Below are positions 1 to 9,229 of a stretch of 64,000 nt of DNA, piece by piece; the stretch's first letter is position 1, and every line of letters begins with the position of its first letter. The stretch comes from Antedon bifida. Taxonomy: Eukaryota; Echinodermata; Crinoidea; Comatulida; Antedonidae. The position numbers and the translations under genes are program-made. The stretch spans positions 930,001 to 994,000 of the forward strand of contig OY727093.1 of assembly GCA_963402885.1 (NCBI GenBank), written 5' to 3'. The notes under the pieces were generated by a model. The model saw only the letters and a list, made by a program, of their open reading frames with translations, did not search any database and was not told the DNA's origin.

Positions 1-940
1 GTGTAGTGAAGAAAGTCACATTAATGAATGTGTTTACACATACAAATGTAAACAGACGTGTAATACAATAACCTTAATTTTAGAATGATTAATGAACATT
101 GTATGATGTGCTGCAATGAATGTCAACAACAGGTGGTTGGACAACTCTGTAGTAGTCGGTATATTTATATGCATTAGAACGTATACAGTAGTAGAGGTAC
201 ATACTTTTCGCATTCTTCCAACAAAAAGTAAGTATTTTACAAATTTGTATACGGAATCATTTGATAGATTACAGGATTATAAGGTTATCAATACAGATTT
301 AGTCTTAAATTAAACATTACACAAAAATGTGTTGAAGTTTGTTAACCATTTAAATGACATTCTGCTTGTTTTTATTCAGTAGCGTTTTATTCTGAGTTCG
401 TTGATCATATTGTTTTGAATTCTGCCACTGAAAAGAAAAGTGGTCAAATCTCGAGTCGACATAAAGTTTGCAAAGATAGTCCTCTATCACATTGAAAAAG
501 TTGAATCTGTTCAAAACATTAGCTGCGGTTGACGCCACAGTTGAAGTGTTTGTTAATTGAAAAAAGGACATTCAATGAAACGTGATTTTAAAGTTAAGTT
601 TTACTAAATGGTTTTATTGTTGAGGTTTGACTCAAAGTAGTGCTTATCCATGATAATATCTCTAAACAAAGCTGTTATTCGCTTCTTACATATTTTTATC
701 ATGGAAACGGGAACTTTCATCTGTGATCTTTAGAACTATTGTATTTTCAGTTGTTTAAAATTGATTTTCAAAAATACGTAAAACGGAGAATTGAGAGGAA
801 ACATTATAACTTCATAATGTTGAAATTGATGCAGTGAAAAACCGAGTGTTGAGGAAATTAATGAGCTGACGACCGGTACATTGTTTGTTTTACTTTATTT
901 TGTAGATATTTGACGAAGTAAGAACTTGAATTCAAACAAG
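1..940. other. Non-coding flank, no gene recognised
   Basis: AT-rich sequence with only short open frames. A 73-codon frame on the - strand (350-571) begins with ATG but shows no family motif and no clear splice context, so it is not called. The last part of this stretch would hold the promoter and 5' UTR of the + strand ORF that starts at 941. Confidence 0.5.
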
Positions 941-1336
941 ATGGTGTTTTTAAGAATAATGAGAGTTGTCGTTTTTCGCCATAAAGCCACTCGAAACATT
1001 TCTAAACTGATCCTTGTTTTACTTATATTTGTTATTTTAATGTCACTGAAATTAGCTAATTTAGCAAATTTACCAATTCGAGATGTGACGTTAGAAAGCG
1101 AGGTGGCTTCAATAAGCCTGAAAACTGTTTATCAAGAAGTTCAACGGACGCATGATATTAGAAAAGAAATGGAAGTGAGAAAAGTTAAAGAAAGGGAACC
1201 GACAGGAGTTAGAAGAGTCGAAGAAACGAACGCCAGACAAGACAACAATGAGACTATTGTTGAAGAAGAATATGAAATAATTGATTGTTTCGCTGATCCG
1301 TCGTCTATATTTGAAGATGAATCTGGCAAAGTGTAA
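941..1336 (+). CDS. Hypothetical single-pass membrane protein, possibly the N-terminal part of a Golgi/ER luminal protein
   Basis: This is a 131-codon frame starting at the ATG at 941, the first ATG in frame and in the context AAGATGG. Residues 1-20 are basic. Residues about 21-38 are a hydrophobic segment (SKLILVLLIFVILMSLK), giving a type II signal-anchor layout. The remainder is a charged, Lys/Arg/Glu-rich stem. The frame stops with TAA at 1334-1336, but the same frame stays open afterwards to a TGA at 1520-1522. That extension contains CPVCFG followed by EPQC, a cysteine pattern reminiscent of the luminal start of DIPK2/FAM69-type divergent kinases. A GT at 1331 or 1333 could instead be a splice donor. 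I do not recognise the ORF itself; the DIPK2-like idea is a weak inference. No MITE or repeat overlaps it. Confidence 0.4.
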   Translation: MVFLRIMRVVVFRHKATRNISKLILVLLIFVILMSLKLANLANLPIRDVTLESEVASISLKTVYQEVQRTHDIRKEMEVRKVKEREPTGVRRVEETNARQDNNETIVEEEYEIIDCFADPSSIFEDESGKV

Positions 1337-1366
1337 AGCAAGAACATTGAGAAAAAACAATTAGTT

Positions 1367-1522
1367 ATGGAAATATATCCACATTTTTGGGTAGGCCTAC
1401 TGAAGTTCTGCCCGGTGTGTTTTGGAGAACCTCAATGTGAACAAATAAATGAACATTTCAAATTAAGTACGAAAGCCGATAAACATTTTACCGCAGACAT
1501 TTTGTGGAACATGGAAATGTGA
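1367..1522 (+). other. In-frame ORF extension with CPVCFG-x3-C motif
   Basis: This 51-codon open frame is in the same register as the ORF at 941-1336, separated from it by one TAA and ten further sense codons. It contains CPVCFGEPQCEQ at codons 15-26. It could be part of a broken or frame-interrupted gene, an exon with unresolved splice sites, or chance. Acceptor-like TTTTTGGGTAG precedes position 1397, but the phase does not fit the obvious donor at 1331/1333. Confidence 0.25.
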
Positions 1523-2111
1523 AAATATGACCCAAACATTTTGCAAACACCAGTATTCTAGGAGCTTGATTGCTTTTTGAATATTTAAACTGTACCAAGG
1601 AAAGGGTGATTTTCCTTTTTTTTTTTAGTTTAAAAGATTTTCCAGTAAAGAGCCTACGTAAGGGAACATTAAAATACGTCTATGAAAATATAAATAACAA
1701 TTTGTGAGTATTAATTATTATTGGTATATATTTGAATCCTTCTACCTTCATGTTTTACATTCAATAATATGCATATACTGCGATGTAATTGGTCAATACC
1801 AGGCGTGGATTTAGGCGGGGCTAAACAGGCTTTTTTATCATTTAAAAACGAATTTTTAAAGATAGAATTTGATTTTAACCGTTTCATTGTTGCATTGTCT
1901 TTTAAGATTTTTTGATAACCGGGAGTGAGTTCATGCTCTACCCGAAGGCCAGTTAGACCTTGTCACATGTGCCACGAATAAAAAGATGCATAAAATAATA
2001 CCACCACATCATTGTCAATGTTAACGTTTTTCAATCGCATTGTTATATCATTTAATTAAAATTATTCGTATACAAATAAAAATGTTGCATTATATTATAG
2101 GATAGCCTTTT
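1523..2111. other. Intergenic, no gene seen
   Basis: AT-rich, with poly-T tracts (about 1615-1630) and a + strand AATAAA near 2075. It separates the + strand ORF from the convergent 3' end of COQ4. Confidence 0.5.
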
Positions 2112-2117
2112 TTTATT
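2112..2117 (-). terminator. Polyadenylation signal of COQ4
   Basis: TTTATT on the + strand reads AATAAA on the gene strand, about 170 nt beyond the COQ4 stop codon. It is the nearest canonical signal I found. Confidence 0.45.
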
Positions 2118-2283
2118 TTTAATTATACTCTGTTCTTATAGTGTGCATACCACAATTTTACACTCTCTCTGAAATATGAAAATTATATTTACAAATTAGA
2201 CATACAAATAATTTTCAAACACCACATCCAAGTTGTTAACATAGGAACCAAACAAATGCCACCAGCCTAAAAAAAATCATTTT

Positions 2284-3108
2284 TCATCTAATCGGTATTG
2301 TTCTGATTCCTAATTCATCCTTAAACTGTTCAAAATCGTCTTCAAAGTGATGTTCGATGTAAACATTCAACAAACATGTTGACTTCCTTGCTGCCATGAT
2401 CACCAATGGCAAATAGGTCTGCATTAAGTTCACATTCTTACTGTAGTCCAGTCTTAAAGGACCAAAAATGGCTCCTAACGTGCAGACAGGGAACCCAGTT
2501 TGTATCATCTCAAACCATTTTACCAAAACTTCACCAAGCATATTAGGTTGAAGGCCAAGAAGTAAATGATTGAAATCATGGACTTCACGATATCTTTGGA
2601 TAACATAAGCTAGATCAGCATCATCAACAAACCTAGTCATTGCTCTAGTATCTGCATTAATATTATTCTTATCCATAAACGTAATGTACTCTTTACCAAG
2701 TGTTTTATCAGGAAGACTCCGTAAGAAATCGAAATCAATTGTTTTGCTGTTTATCCTTGGTTTTTCTTTTAAAATAATCTGTCCTGTTGGATCAGGCATC
2801 ATTTGTTTGTGCATCTGTTGTAAGGCTCTGTAACCAGTTGCTTCACCTACCACGGCAACCATATCATGTCTGTAGGGATCGTACAGCGCCATCATAGATG
2901 ATGCAATTGACAACATAACTTTCTGAGGCTTTGTAGTAGGAATATGATAAGAATTGAACTCTTCGTACCAGTCTGATGTTTCACCAGTAAAAGCTTTTAA
3001 GCCATAGTGCCTCGTAAATCCAAATTTACTGTGCTGAAACACATTTGACGCCGCAAATCTGATCCCCTTCAAAATTTGGCCTAGGCCTACTAGATTAGTA
3101 GTGTGCAT
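2284..3108 (-). CDS. COQ4: Ubiquinone biosynthesis protein COQ4, mitochondrial (intronless)
   Basis: A single exon encodes 274 residues. COQ4 is a matrix-side component of the coenzyme Q synthesis complex (complex Q) and is needed for its assembly and activity. Family landmarks visible are ALYDPYRHDMVAVVGE, the TRFVDDADLAYVIQRYREVHD block and the zinc-ligand signature HD-x2-H-x11-E (HDFNH then E of MLGE), followed by VKWFEMIQTGFPVCTLGAIFGP and a C-terminal ELGIRTIP. The N-terminal about 40 residues are basic and low in acidic residues, consistent with a mitochondrial presequence. I chose the ATG at 3108; the same frame runs further upstream (to a GTG at 3156) without an ATG. Length matches the usual 260-280 residues. 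The human gene has several introns, so the uninterrupted frame suggests intron loss or a retrocopy that has stayed intact. Confidence 0.95.
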   Translation of the reverse strand: MHTTNLVGLGQILKGIRFAASNVFQHSKFGFTRHYGLKAFTGETSDWYEEFNSYHIPTTKPQKVMLSIASSMMALYDPYRHDMVAVVGEATGYRALQQMHKQMMPDPTGQIILKEKPRINSKTIDFDFLRSLPDKTLGKEYITFMDKNNINADTRAMTRFVDDADLAYVIQRYREVHDFNHLLLGLQPNMLGEVLVKWFEMIQTGFPVCTLGAIFGPLRLDYSKNVNLMQTYLPLVIMAARKSTCLLNVYIEHHFEDDFEQFKDELGIRTIPIR

Positions 3109-3399
3109 GATCGTGTAGCCGATATAACTGTATTGTGTCCGCCACCACCAGTCCACGATTATACCATCGAAGAGGCTAGCCTATTCGCGGACTCGCTTGC
3201 AAAACGTGTATCAAAAAGCAATGGAGTAGCACGCCCTCAATGTGTTAGAAATGGGAAATTGTTTTTAGTACGTCCTACTGTATCTGTATTTAATTGTTAT
3301 AGTTGTATGGTTTTTATGATCCACCAATGTAAAGTTTTTTTAATTAACTATTAAGAGAATAGTTTGATGCGATATCGGTATAAATTCCTTTTTGGTTCC

Positions 3400-3600
3400 T
3401 CTAAGTTTTTCCCTGCCTTATTTAATGTATTTTGCTGTTAACTTGTTGTTTTTGTCTGCACCTGAAGGAGAGTACTCACATAGTGACTTCGTCACTTTTC
3501 TACAATCCGCCAGACTGGTGTTAGTTTACTTGTGTTTGTATTTTTGATTGTATTTTATGTATTATATGTCGTCTGGAAAATAAATGAATTGAATTGAATA
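3400..3600 (+). mobile_element. 3' tail of a 5'-truncated LINE-like retrotransposon
   Basis: The segment ends in AATAAATGAATTGAATTGAA, an AATAAA followed by a short tandem TTGAA tail. That is a typical 3' terminus of CR1/L2-type non-LTR elements in invertebrates. No reverse transcriptase frame remains upstream. The 5' limit is approximate. Confidence 0.45.
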
Positions 3601-4656
3601 AATTAGAGCGTGGAGCTATTAATTTAGCTAAATACGGTATAGCTATATGTAGTACGCCCTCTGTATCGTACTTCACGAACAAGCGTATCATCATAGTACG
3701 AAATTGATCCTATAGGCAACATACACAGATACGCGCATAATACGTGACATTACCAGAACATATAATACTATATTCGTGTATGTATTATTCATATCTCATT
3801 CGCGCTTTTGCTTGCGATTATACATTTTCATATATGTGAATAAATACTTCAAGAAATGAGGTGCAAATTTACTAAATTTACATTTTATTTGGTCATCTTC
3901 AAGAAAATATGGAGATTGTACTATTTGAGCATGCATATACTATTTTTCATTTATTGAACAATGCGTTTGAATGGCAGACATATGTTTAAGTACGTTGAAG
4001 TAATGCCTGCTTTCATATGTGTATGTGCAGCAACAAAACAATCCTTAAGTCATGTTTCTATTGGCCTAGCCTTCAATGGTTGATCTTAGCATGGAGTAAC
4101 CATTATTACTTCATGATCTTAGCTACTTATCCTAACTGCACACAAATGTGCGAGCTATGCGCTCACAGGCCTAACAATGAATACCTATTCAAAGTTTGTA
4201 CCGCAATTGATTTAATCAGCCATACAATAAGTTAATTCCACTTGATTTAATTCTTTGTATTTATTTTCTCGAAGACAAATTATACCGTGCCCCACAGGCC
4301 TTCTTTGTACTTGAATTCTACAACATTGTGCACGTTTTATTGGGGAGGAAATAGGGATAAACTTTAATAATACGTTTTTAACTCTCTTTCTCAACAATTG
4401 AACTGGACAAATTATTCGTTTTCAAAACCAGTTAGGCATACAGGTCTAAATTAATTAACCAATGTAAAAATTATGGGGTCTAGTGGTGACTGTCTTTATT
4501 TATTCACGAACAATTCTATAAACATTAATTGTATCAAATAAGTATTCTTATTCTATAAAGCTTAATGTACCGATGTATACTATAGTATGGGTTACCGAAC
4601 TATTTTAACAGTTATACGTTGTTCTAAAATTAGCTCTAAAACATCCCACGACTCTC
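3601..4656. other. Intergenic, no gene seen
   Basis: AT-rich sequence with short frames only. TTTATTTATT near 4494-4503 reads AATAAA on the - strand and could serve the doubtful exon at 4657-4850. Confidence 0.4.
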
Positions 4657-4850
4657 TTAATATAATGATTTCTGTTGTATTTTACGAGCATGATTGAACA
4701 ATGAAAATGTATATAGCATTTTACGTAAGTTGTTTAGGCCACGACAACTAAGTAGACGCTTATCTCTACTTTGCAGATCTGTATTTGACGACGGATATTG
4801 AGGAAACGGTGTATTCTTCTTCCACAAGCCCTTATCAGTTCTCCGTCCAG
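4657..4850 (-). other. Possible terminal exon of an unidentified - strand gene
   Basis: A - strand frame follows an acceptor-like CTTGATAG. It stays open for 64 codons to a TAA at 4657. It starts with two bases that complete a codon begun by a phase-1 donor, matching the phase of the two exon candidates at 5697-5721 and 7855-7984. AATAAA on the gene strand lies about 155 nt past the stop. The peptide (for example GLWKKNTPFPQYPSS) is basic and not recognised. Phase compatibility alone is weak evidence. Confidence 0.2.
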
Positions 4851-4985
4851 CTATCAAGATACAGGCGGGGCAAGAGAATGATAAGGAATAATGGAAGATA
4901 CTACTGCATCTGTTGCCATTCTGATGAACATTACATCTAAGTGCCTGAGTAAATGTAATACACTCTGGATATTACTTGTTGTCAC

Positions 4986-5696
4986 CCAAATCTGGAAATG
5001 GGAGAGAAATAGTAAATAAAAAGCACTGTGTATGTGTACTACTATGTTGAGCATTAACACAGGAAAATGTGGTGAAACGAATTTGAGGTTTGAGTATCTT
5101 AATTAAGCTTAATTAGACTAAAAAATAATAATAATTATTAATATTAATTGCTTAATACATAGTAATCCTATCATTTTTGTGACAAGGCTAAAGACAGCTC
5201 ATAAGGCCCTGTGTTAACGCAATGTGCCGTTGACCTGGAAGTTGAAAGCACAAGTTATTATTTTATGTTCATTATGTTGGTGTTTTCATTCTCAATTGTC
5301 TACTAGTCAGTAATTTACGGTTAGCACATAATGTAAGTTTAATTGGGTAATACGTATATATGAGCTTAGTGCATTCAATATTATCAATCTCATTACCATA
5401 TCATAAATAAACATGTGAATTTACCATATGGTAAAACGAATCTGACTTAATAATGATATACATAATTTTAACAGCAAACACTTAAAACGCAATGCCATTG
5501 TGGAATATGTAGTCTAACACGTCATTATACCATAAAGGAACTAAATGCCATGTGTGAATATGTTAACAAAATCATATGAAAACGGTCTATGAATCACAGA
5601 TTATATCTATTCAAATGAGCAAAATAACAGGAACAAAAGTATAAAAATACTTGTGTAAATCAGTTATGTATATTTGATCAGTTGCTCTCTACTTAC
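4986..5696. other. Intergenic or intronic, nothing recognised
   Basis: AT-rich DNA without a supported frame, repeat array or RNA gene. Confidence 0.4.
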
Positions 5697-5721
5697 CTTT
5701 AATTGACATTATCCTAGGCAT
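5697..5721 (-). other. Possible short first coding exon
   Basis: On the - strand an ATG is followed by eight codons (MPRIMSIK) and one extra base, and then by a strong donor AAAG/GTAAGTAGA. About 65 nt upstream lies a palindromic ETS-type site, CTTCCGGAAG, the sort of element found in housekeeping promoters. The exon is tiny and its downstream partner is uncertain. Confidence 0.25.
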
Positions 5722-5782
5722 AGAATATTCAGTAAACACTTATCCGCAAGATGATATTAACAAGGCGTGGATACGGAAGCAT

Positions 5783-5797
5783 CTCTTCCGGAAGTGC
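5783..5797. promoter_or_regulatory. Palindromic ETS/GABP-type site
   Basis: TCTTCCGGAAGTG contains CTTCCGGAAG, two overlapping GGAA cores on opposite strands. It sits just upstream of the possible - strand mini-exon at 5697-5721. Confidence 0.35.
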
Positions 5798-5821
5798 AGA
5801 GATCCGCTCCTTACAACTATT

Positions 5822-7854
5822 AGGCCTACCAACCAGCTATATCACGATCCACTCACCTTCCTAACCTCACACACAATGCTTTGAATTAGTTCTCAGGGCA
5901 AATTTATATCAAGAGAAAAAAATACCCGCATTCCAAGACTACCGTCCGTAAAATTTCTTGTTTGCTTTTTGGAAGGAATGCTGGTACGGCGTTGTTTTTC
6001 AGTAGACATCTAGTGTTGGGTTGTATTTGCTCGATTTCTCCTGTTGAAAATAAACCAAGCAAAAGTAACTATTAGAACCCGTTCCCAGGCAAAGTATACT
6101 TCTACTTCTTAAGACTCAAGTAGACTATATTGTATGAAATCATACGACCAGAAATCAATTGAGTAAACTCCTTAAAAAACGATTAATACGCCTGGCGAGA
6201 CCTTGGTTTCGCTATCAAATCATCTATACTGTTGTTGTTCCTTTGTTGGTACGGTAGGGTTAGCAAGAATACAAAACTCAGTTTAAGGCTAAGCTTTGTA
6301 CAAACATTTTATAAAACTACAATATATCTACAGGCTTACTTTGCACAATTTCGATGTATCGAAGCACAAAGTTAATTATATATACTTCTATGATTAAATA
6401 TTGTTATACCTCACAAACATACTTCCCTCATCCCTACCCCTGGCGCCACCACTGCTCAGTGGTCAGGAGGGTGCTGCAGGGGTAACGATAGTCGGACACT
6501 GGTTTGCCAGTGACCGGAAGTATAGTCACAAAACGTTTCGAAAATCTCAACCATATGTATTATGTAATTAGTTTTAATTAGGCCTTTAAGAGATAATGCC
6601 AATATTTTTACACACATGCTCTCTGATATGAACGAAAAATAATGCAACGTAATAACTCACTACATTATGTTAAATCTTGACAATGACACGGTTAAAATAT
6701 CCATGTAGTGAGTGAATGTTTTTCATGACATAAATATTTGATATTATTTGATATATATTGCTTATGCAACAACAACCATGCTTAATTACACGTCATAAAT
6801 ATTCACGTTAAACATAATGAATATTCATAAGTCATAATTAAACGCCTAAGATAAGATGACCCGTAGAATTGTAATTCACTCAACATAAAATATTATTGCA
6901 TTCTGGAGAGGACAAACGCCTCGTCATGCCTTATTAATACTACAGTAGGTGTGTGCGATTGAATCCAATTTATATACAGTGTACAAAACAACATCCTTCG
7001 TATACCTCGATAACAAATAATATCAAAGACCTATTCTTGGTCTATATAATTATAATAAAATAACGGCGCTTAATTATTAATTACATAATATAAGAATTTT
7101 GGTTTTTTTTAGATTTTTAATTGAAGGTATGGAGTATACTATAGGCTACGTATAGTCTATGAGATGGTGTTCATTTAATTTTGAATGATTGAACATACAT
7201 TAATTTCCTTCTCCATTCGTCAACAATTAAGTCGACTTCGGATATAGCTCTTTCATAACGATTAATAATGTAAAAACGATAGAACAATACAAAATATATT
7301 ACTAATTTGCAAGGTTCAACTATAAATAAAAAGAAATATAATATTTAACATCTGCTCGGAAACGAACACAAAAGAACATTTTTCGTTATCAATACGGTGG
7401 TTTACTTGATGAGTTCTTTGTTATCTAATACCAGTACTGTACTTAATTGTACAGCGATACGTGGAGCTTATGATTGGAATTTGTGTACGAATACACTGTA
7501 ATAATAACAACACTATATAGACAATTATGCATAAAATGGCTACATCTAGAATTAAAATTTCCCTGCACATTACCACAATATAAACACAAATTCTTTTTTT
7601 CATAAAGCTGTTAACATTTTCGGAATAAAACAATAGATCAGAACAAGATTGTTAGCCAGCAATTTGTGTGTACACTGTCACAACACATTAACCGGACCAG
7701 ATTGCCCGTAAATCAAAGCTTTGTCTTGCATTCAATATTACTATTCATACTGCCATCTTTTTTCTAAACGAATACGCAGATTGTGTTTTCAATATTGTAG
7801 GCCTAAATATTTCATATTATTATATTAATTTAGATATATAAATGCAAGTCTTAC
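5822..7854. other. Intergenic or intronic, nothing recognised
   Basis: AT-rich DNA. No coding frame, tandem array or MITE copy was identified. If the exon at 7855-7984 is real, this would be its first intron. Confidence 0.4.
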
Positions 7855-7984
7855 CTGTGTAGTAGCGAAAGGCAGAGTGCTCCCACACGTGGCTGTGGCT
7901 GCTGCTGCCACAACCAAGTCCAAAGGCTAAAACGATTTTATCGTCGGAATATGGTTCACCACGAGAAGCATTGTGTTGTAGCAT
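7855..7984 (-). CDS. Putative first coding exon of an unidentified gene (partial)
   Basis: On the - strand an ATG at 7984 opens a 43-codon frame that ends one base into a codon at a textbook donor (ACACAG/GTAAGAC). The exon is visibly richer in G+C than its surroundings. The peptide includes IVLAFGLGCGSSSHSHVWEH, which I do not recognise. An NRF-1-type palindrome lies about 35 bp upstream of the ATG, as expected for a CpG-type promoter. The remaining exons were not found with confidence; a phase-compatible candidate lies at 4657-4850. If this is a gene, COQ4 lies downstream on the same strand. The exon could also be a 5' exon of a non-coding RNA. Confidence 0.4.
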
Positions 7985-8018
7985 AATAAGTAGATTTGAA
8001 TAATATAGCACAAACCAA

Positions 8019-8032
8019 CATGCGCATGCGCA
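8019..8032. promoter_or_regulatory. NRF-1-type palindrome
   Basis: ATGCGCATGCGCAG contains TGCGCATGCGCA, a perfect match to the nuclear respiratory factor 1 consensus. In animals this motif sits close to transcription starts. It supports a promoter firing leftwards into 7855-7984. Confidence 0.5.
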
Positions 8033-8033
8033 G

Positions 8034-8516
8034 TTTAGAGATTGTCACTGATATCAAAGCGGGAAATAGTTAAACACAATCGCTTATTGTTAGAGTGGCA
8101 TGTGCTTTAATATTATGATGACAATTTATTACGTGTGGCTCTCCACACACAACCGAGAGCCACATAGCATGCACTATCGTAGAAGTCACTCATTGTGGTC
8201 CATCCTTTATTGAAAACGACTTACCACTGAAGTGAATATAAAGTTGGGAAGTAACGAAAGAAAATGTCCAGATTAGTTGTTTTGTAAATCAAGATGATAA
8301 TAAATCATGAACAATTTTTATATTACCAGATTCAAAGAAAAGAACGAGATTTAAATAATAATGAAGTAAGGTCAAATATTCAAAAGTTTAATATTTGGAG
8401 TATGATGTCAGTAAAATAGAAAACTGAGGACAATATGAAACGTCACCGGAGGTAACCTGTTTAACCACGCTTAAACAACAAAGTGACGTTGCACTTATTA
8501 CAGATAACAGGCTTTT
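8034..8516. other. Intergenic, nothing recognised
   Basis: No coding frame or repeat is supported. It contains an inverted pair of GTGTGGCTCTC-like segments around 8133-8163. Confidence 0.35.
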
Positions 8517-8650
8517 CGCTTGGTTTCCACGTAGGCTTACACAACAACGACGAACGCGAAACGCGGGTGATTTGCCCAATCACAAACAAGCGACAGTTTA
8601 GAAAGTTCTACCAGTCTCTTGTGATAGGTCAAATTAGTTTGAGTTGCGCG
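8517..8650. mobile_element. MITE family A, degenerate copy
   Basis: It shares the family hallmarks CTTGGTTTCCAC, GCCCAATCACAA, CAAGCGACAGTT and TTGTGATAGGTC, with mutations. Other copies share the terminal CTTGGTTCCCACT, repeated ACGCAACGCAAG motifs and a subterminal inverted pair GACCAATCAC/GTGATTGGTC. Confidence 0.55.
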
Positions 8651-9088
8651 CATCATAGAAACTACAATAATCAGACGGTGGAGATGCATGGGGGTCTAGG
8701 CCTACTACTAGATATTGTTGTAACGATCTATAACATTAATATTATGTATTTATCAAGGTGAACATTGTCTTACTCTCCATTGATGACTTGGCAAGCTATT
8801 GAACCTAACCTGAAGCGGCATATGAATTGTTCGTTTAAGACCTTTCACATTTTTGGGCACACTGTCATTACCTTATAACATTGTAAAACACACACCCAAA
8901 CCTAATTTTAAGTGTGGATGATGACGTCAGATGTGTGACATAATGATTACAAACATGATTATACAATAAACACGTCAAGATCAACAGCTTACGCATTATG
9001 CTAATGAAGCCAAATCTAGATTATCCTATTTAATCTATATAATCTGATTTTCTATCGACATCATAATCGCCTATCACGAAGTAGTCAT

Positions 9089-9222
9089 AAAGCTTGGTTT
9101 CAACGCAACGCAACGACGTTAGCGCACCGTAAGTAAATTTGACCAATCACGACGCGATGGATCATCCAAACTGTCGCTTGTGATTGGTCGACTAACTTGC
9201 GTTGCGAGTGGGAACCAAGTTT
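9089..9222. mobile_element. MITE family A, well-preserved copy
   Basis: It begins AAAGCTTGGTTT and ends AACCAAGTTT as terminal inverted repeats. Inside are CAACGCAACGCAACG, TTTGACCAATCACGA and CGCTTGTGATTGGTC. There is no coding capacity, so it would move only with a transposase supplied elsewhere. Confidence 0.75.
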
Positions 9223-9229
9223 AATTATT

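Noticed and set aside
3103..3354. 83-codon + strand frame opposite the COQ4 5' end
   Set aside because: Antisense to the COQ4 start and promoter with no recognisable domain; treated as a shadow.
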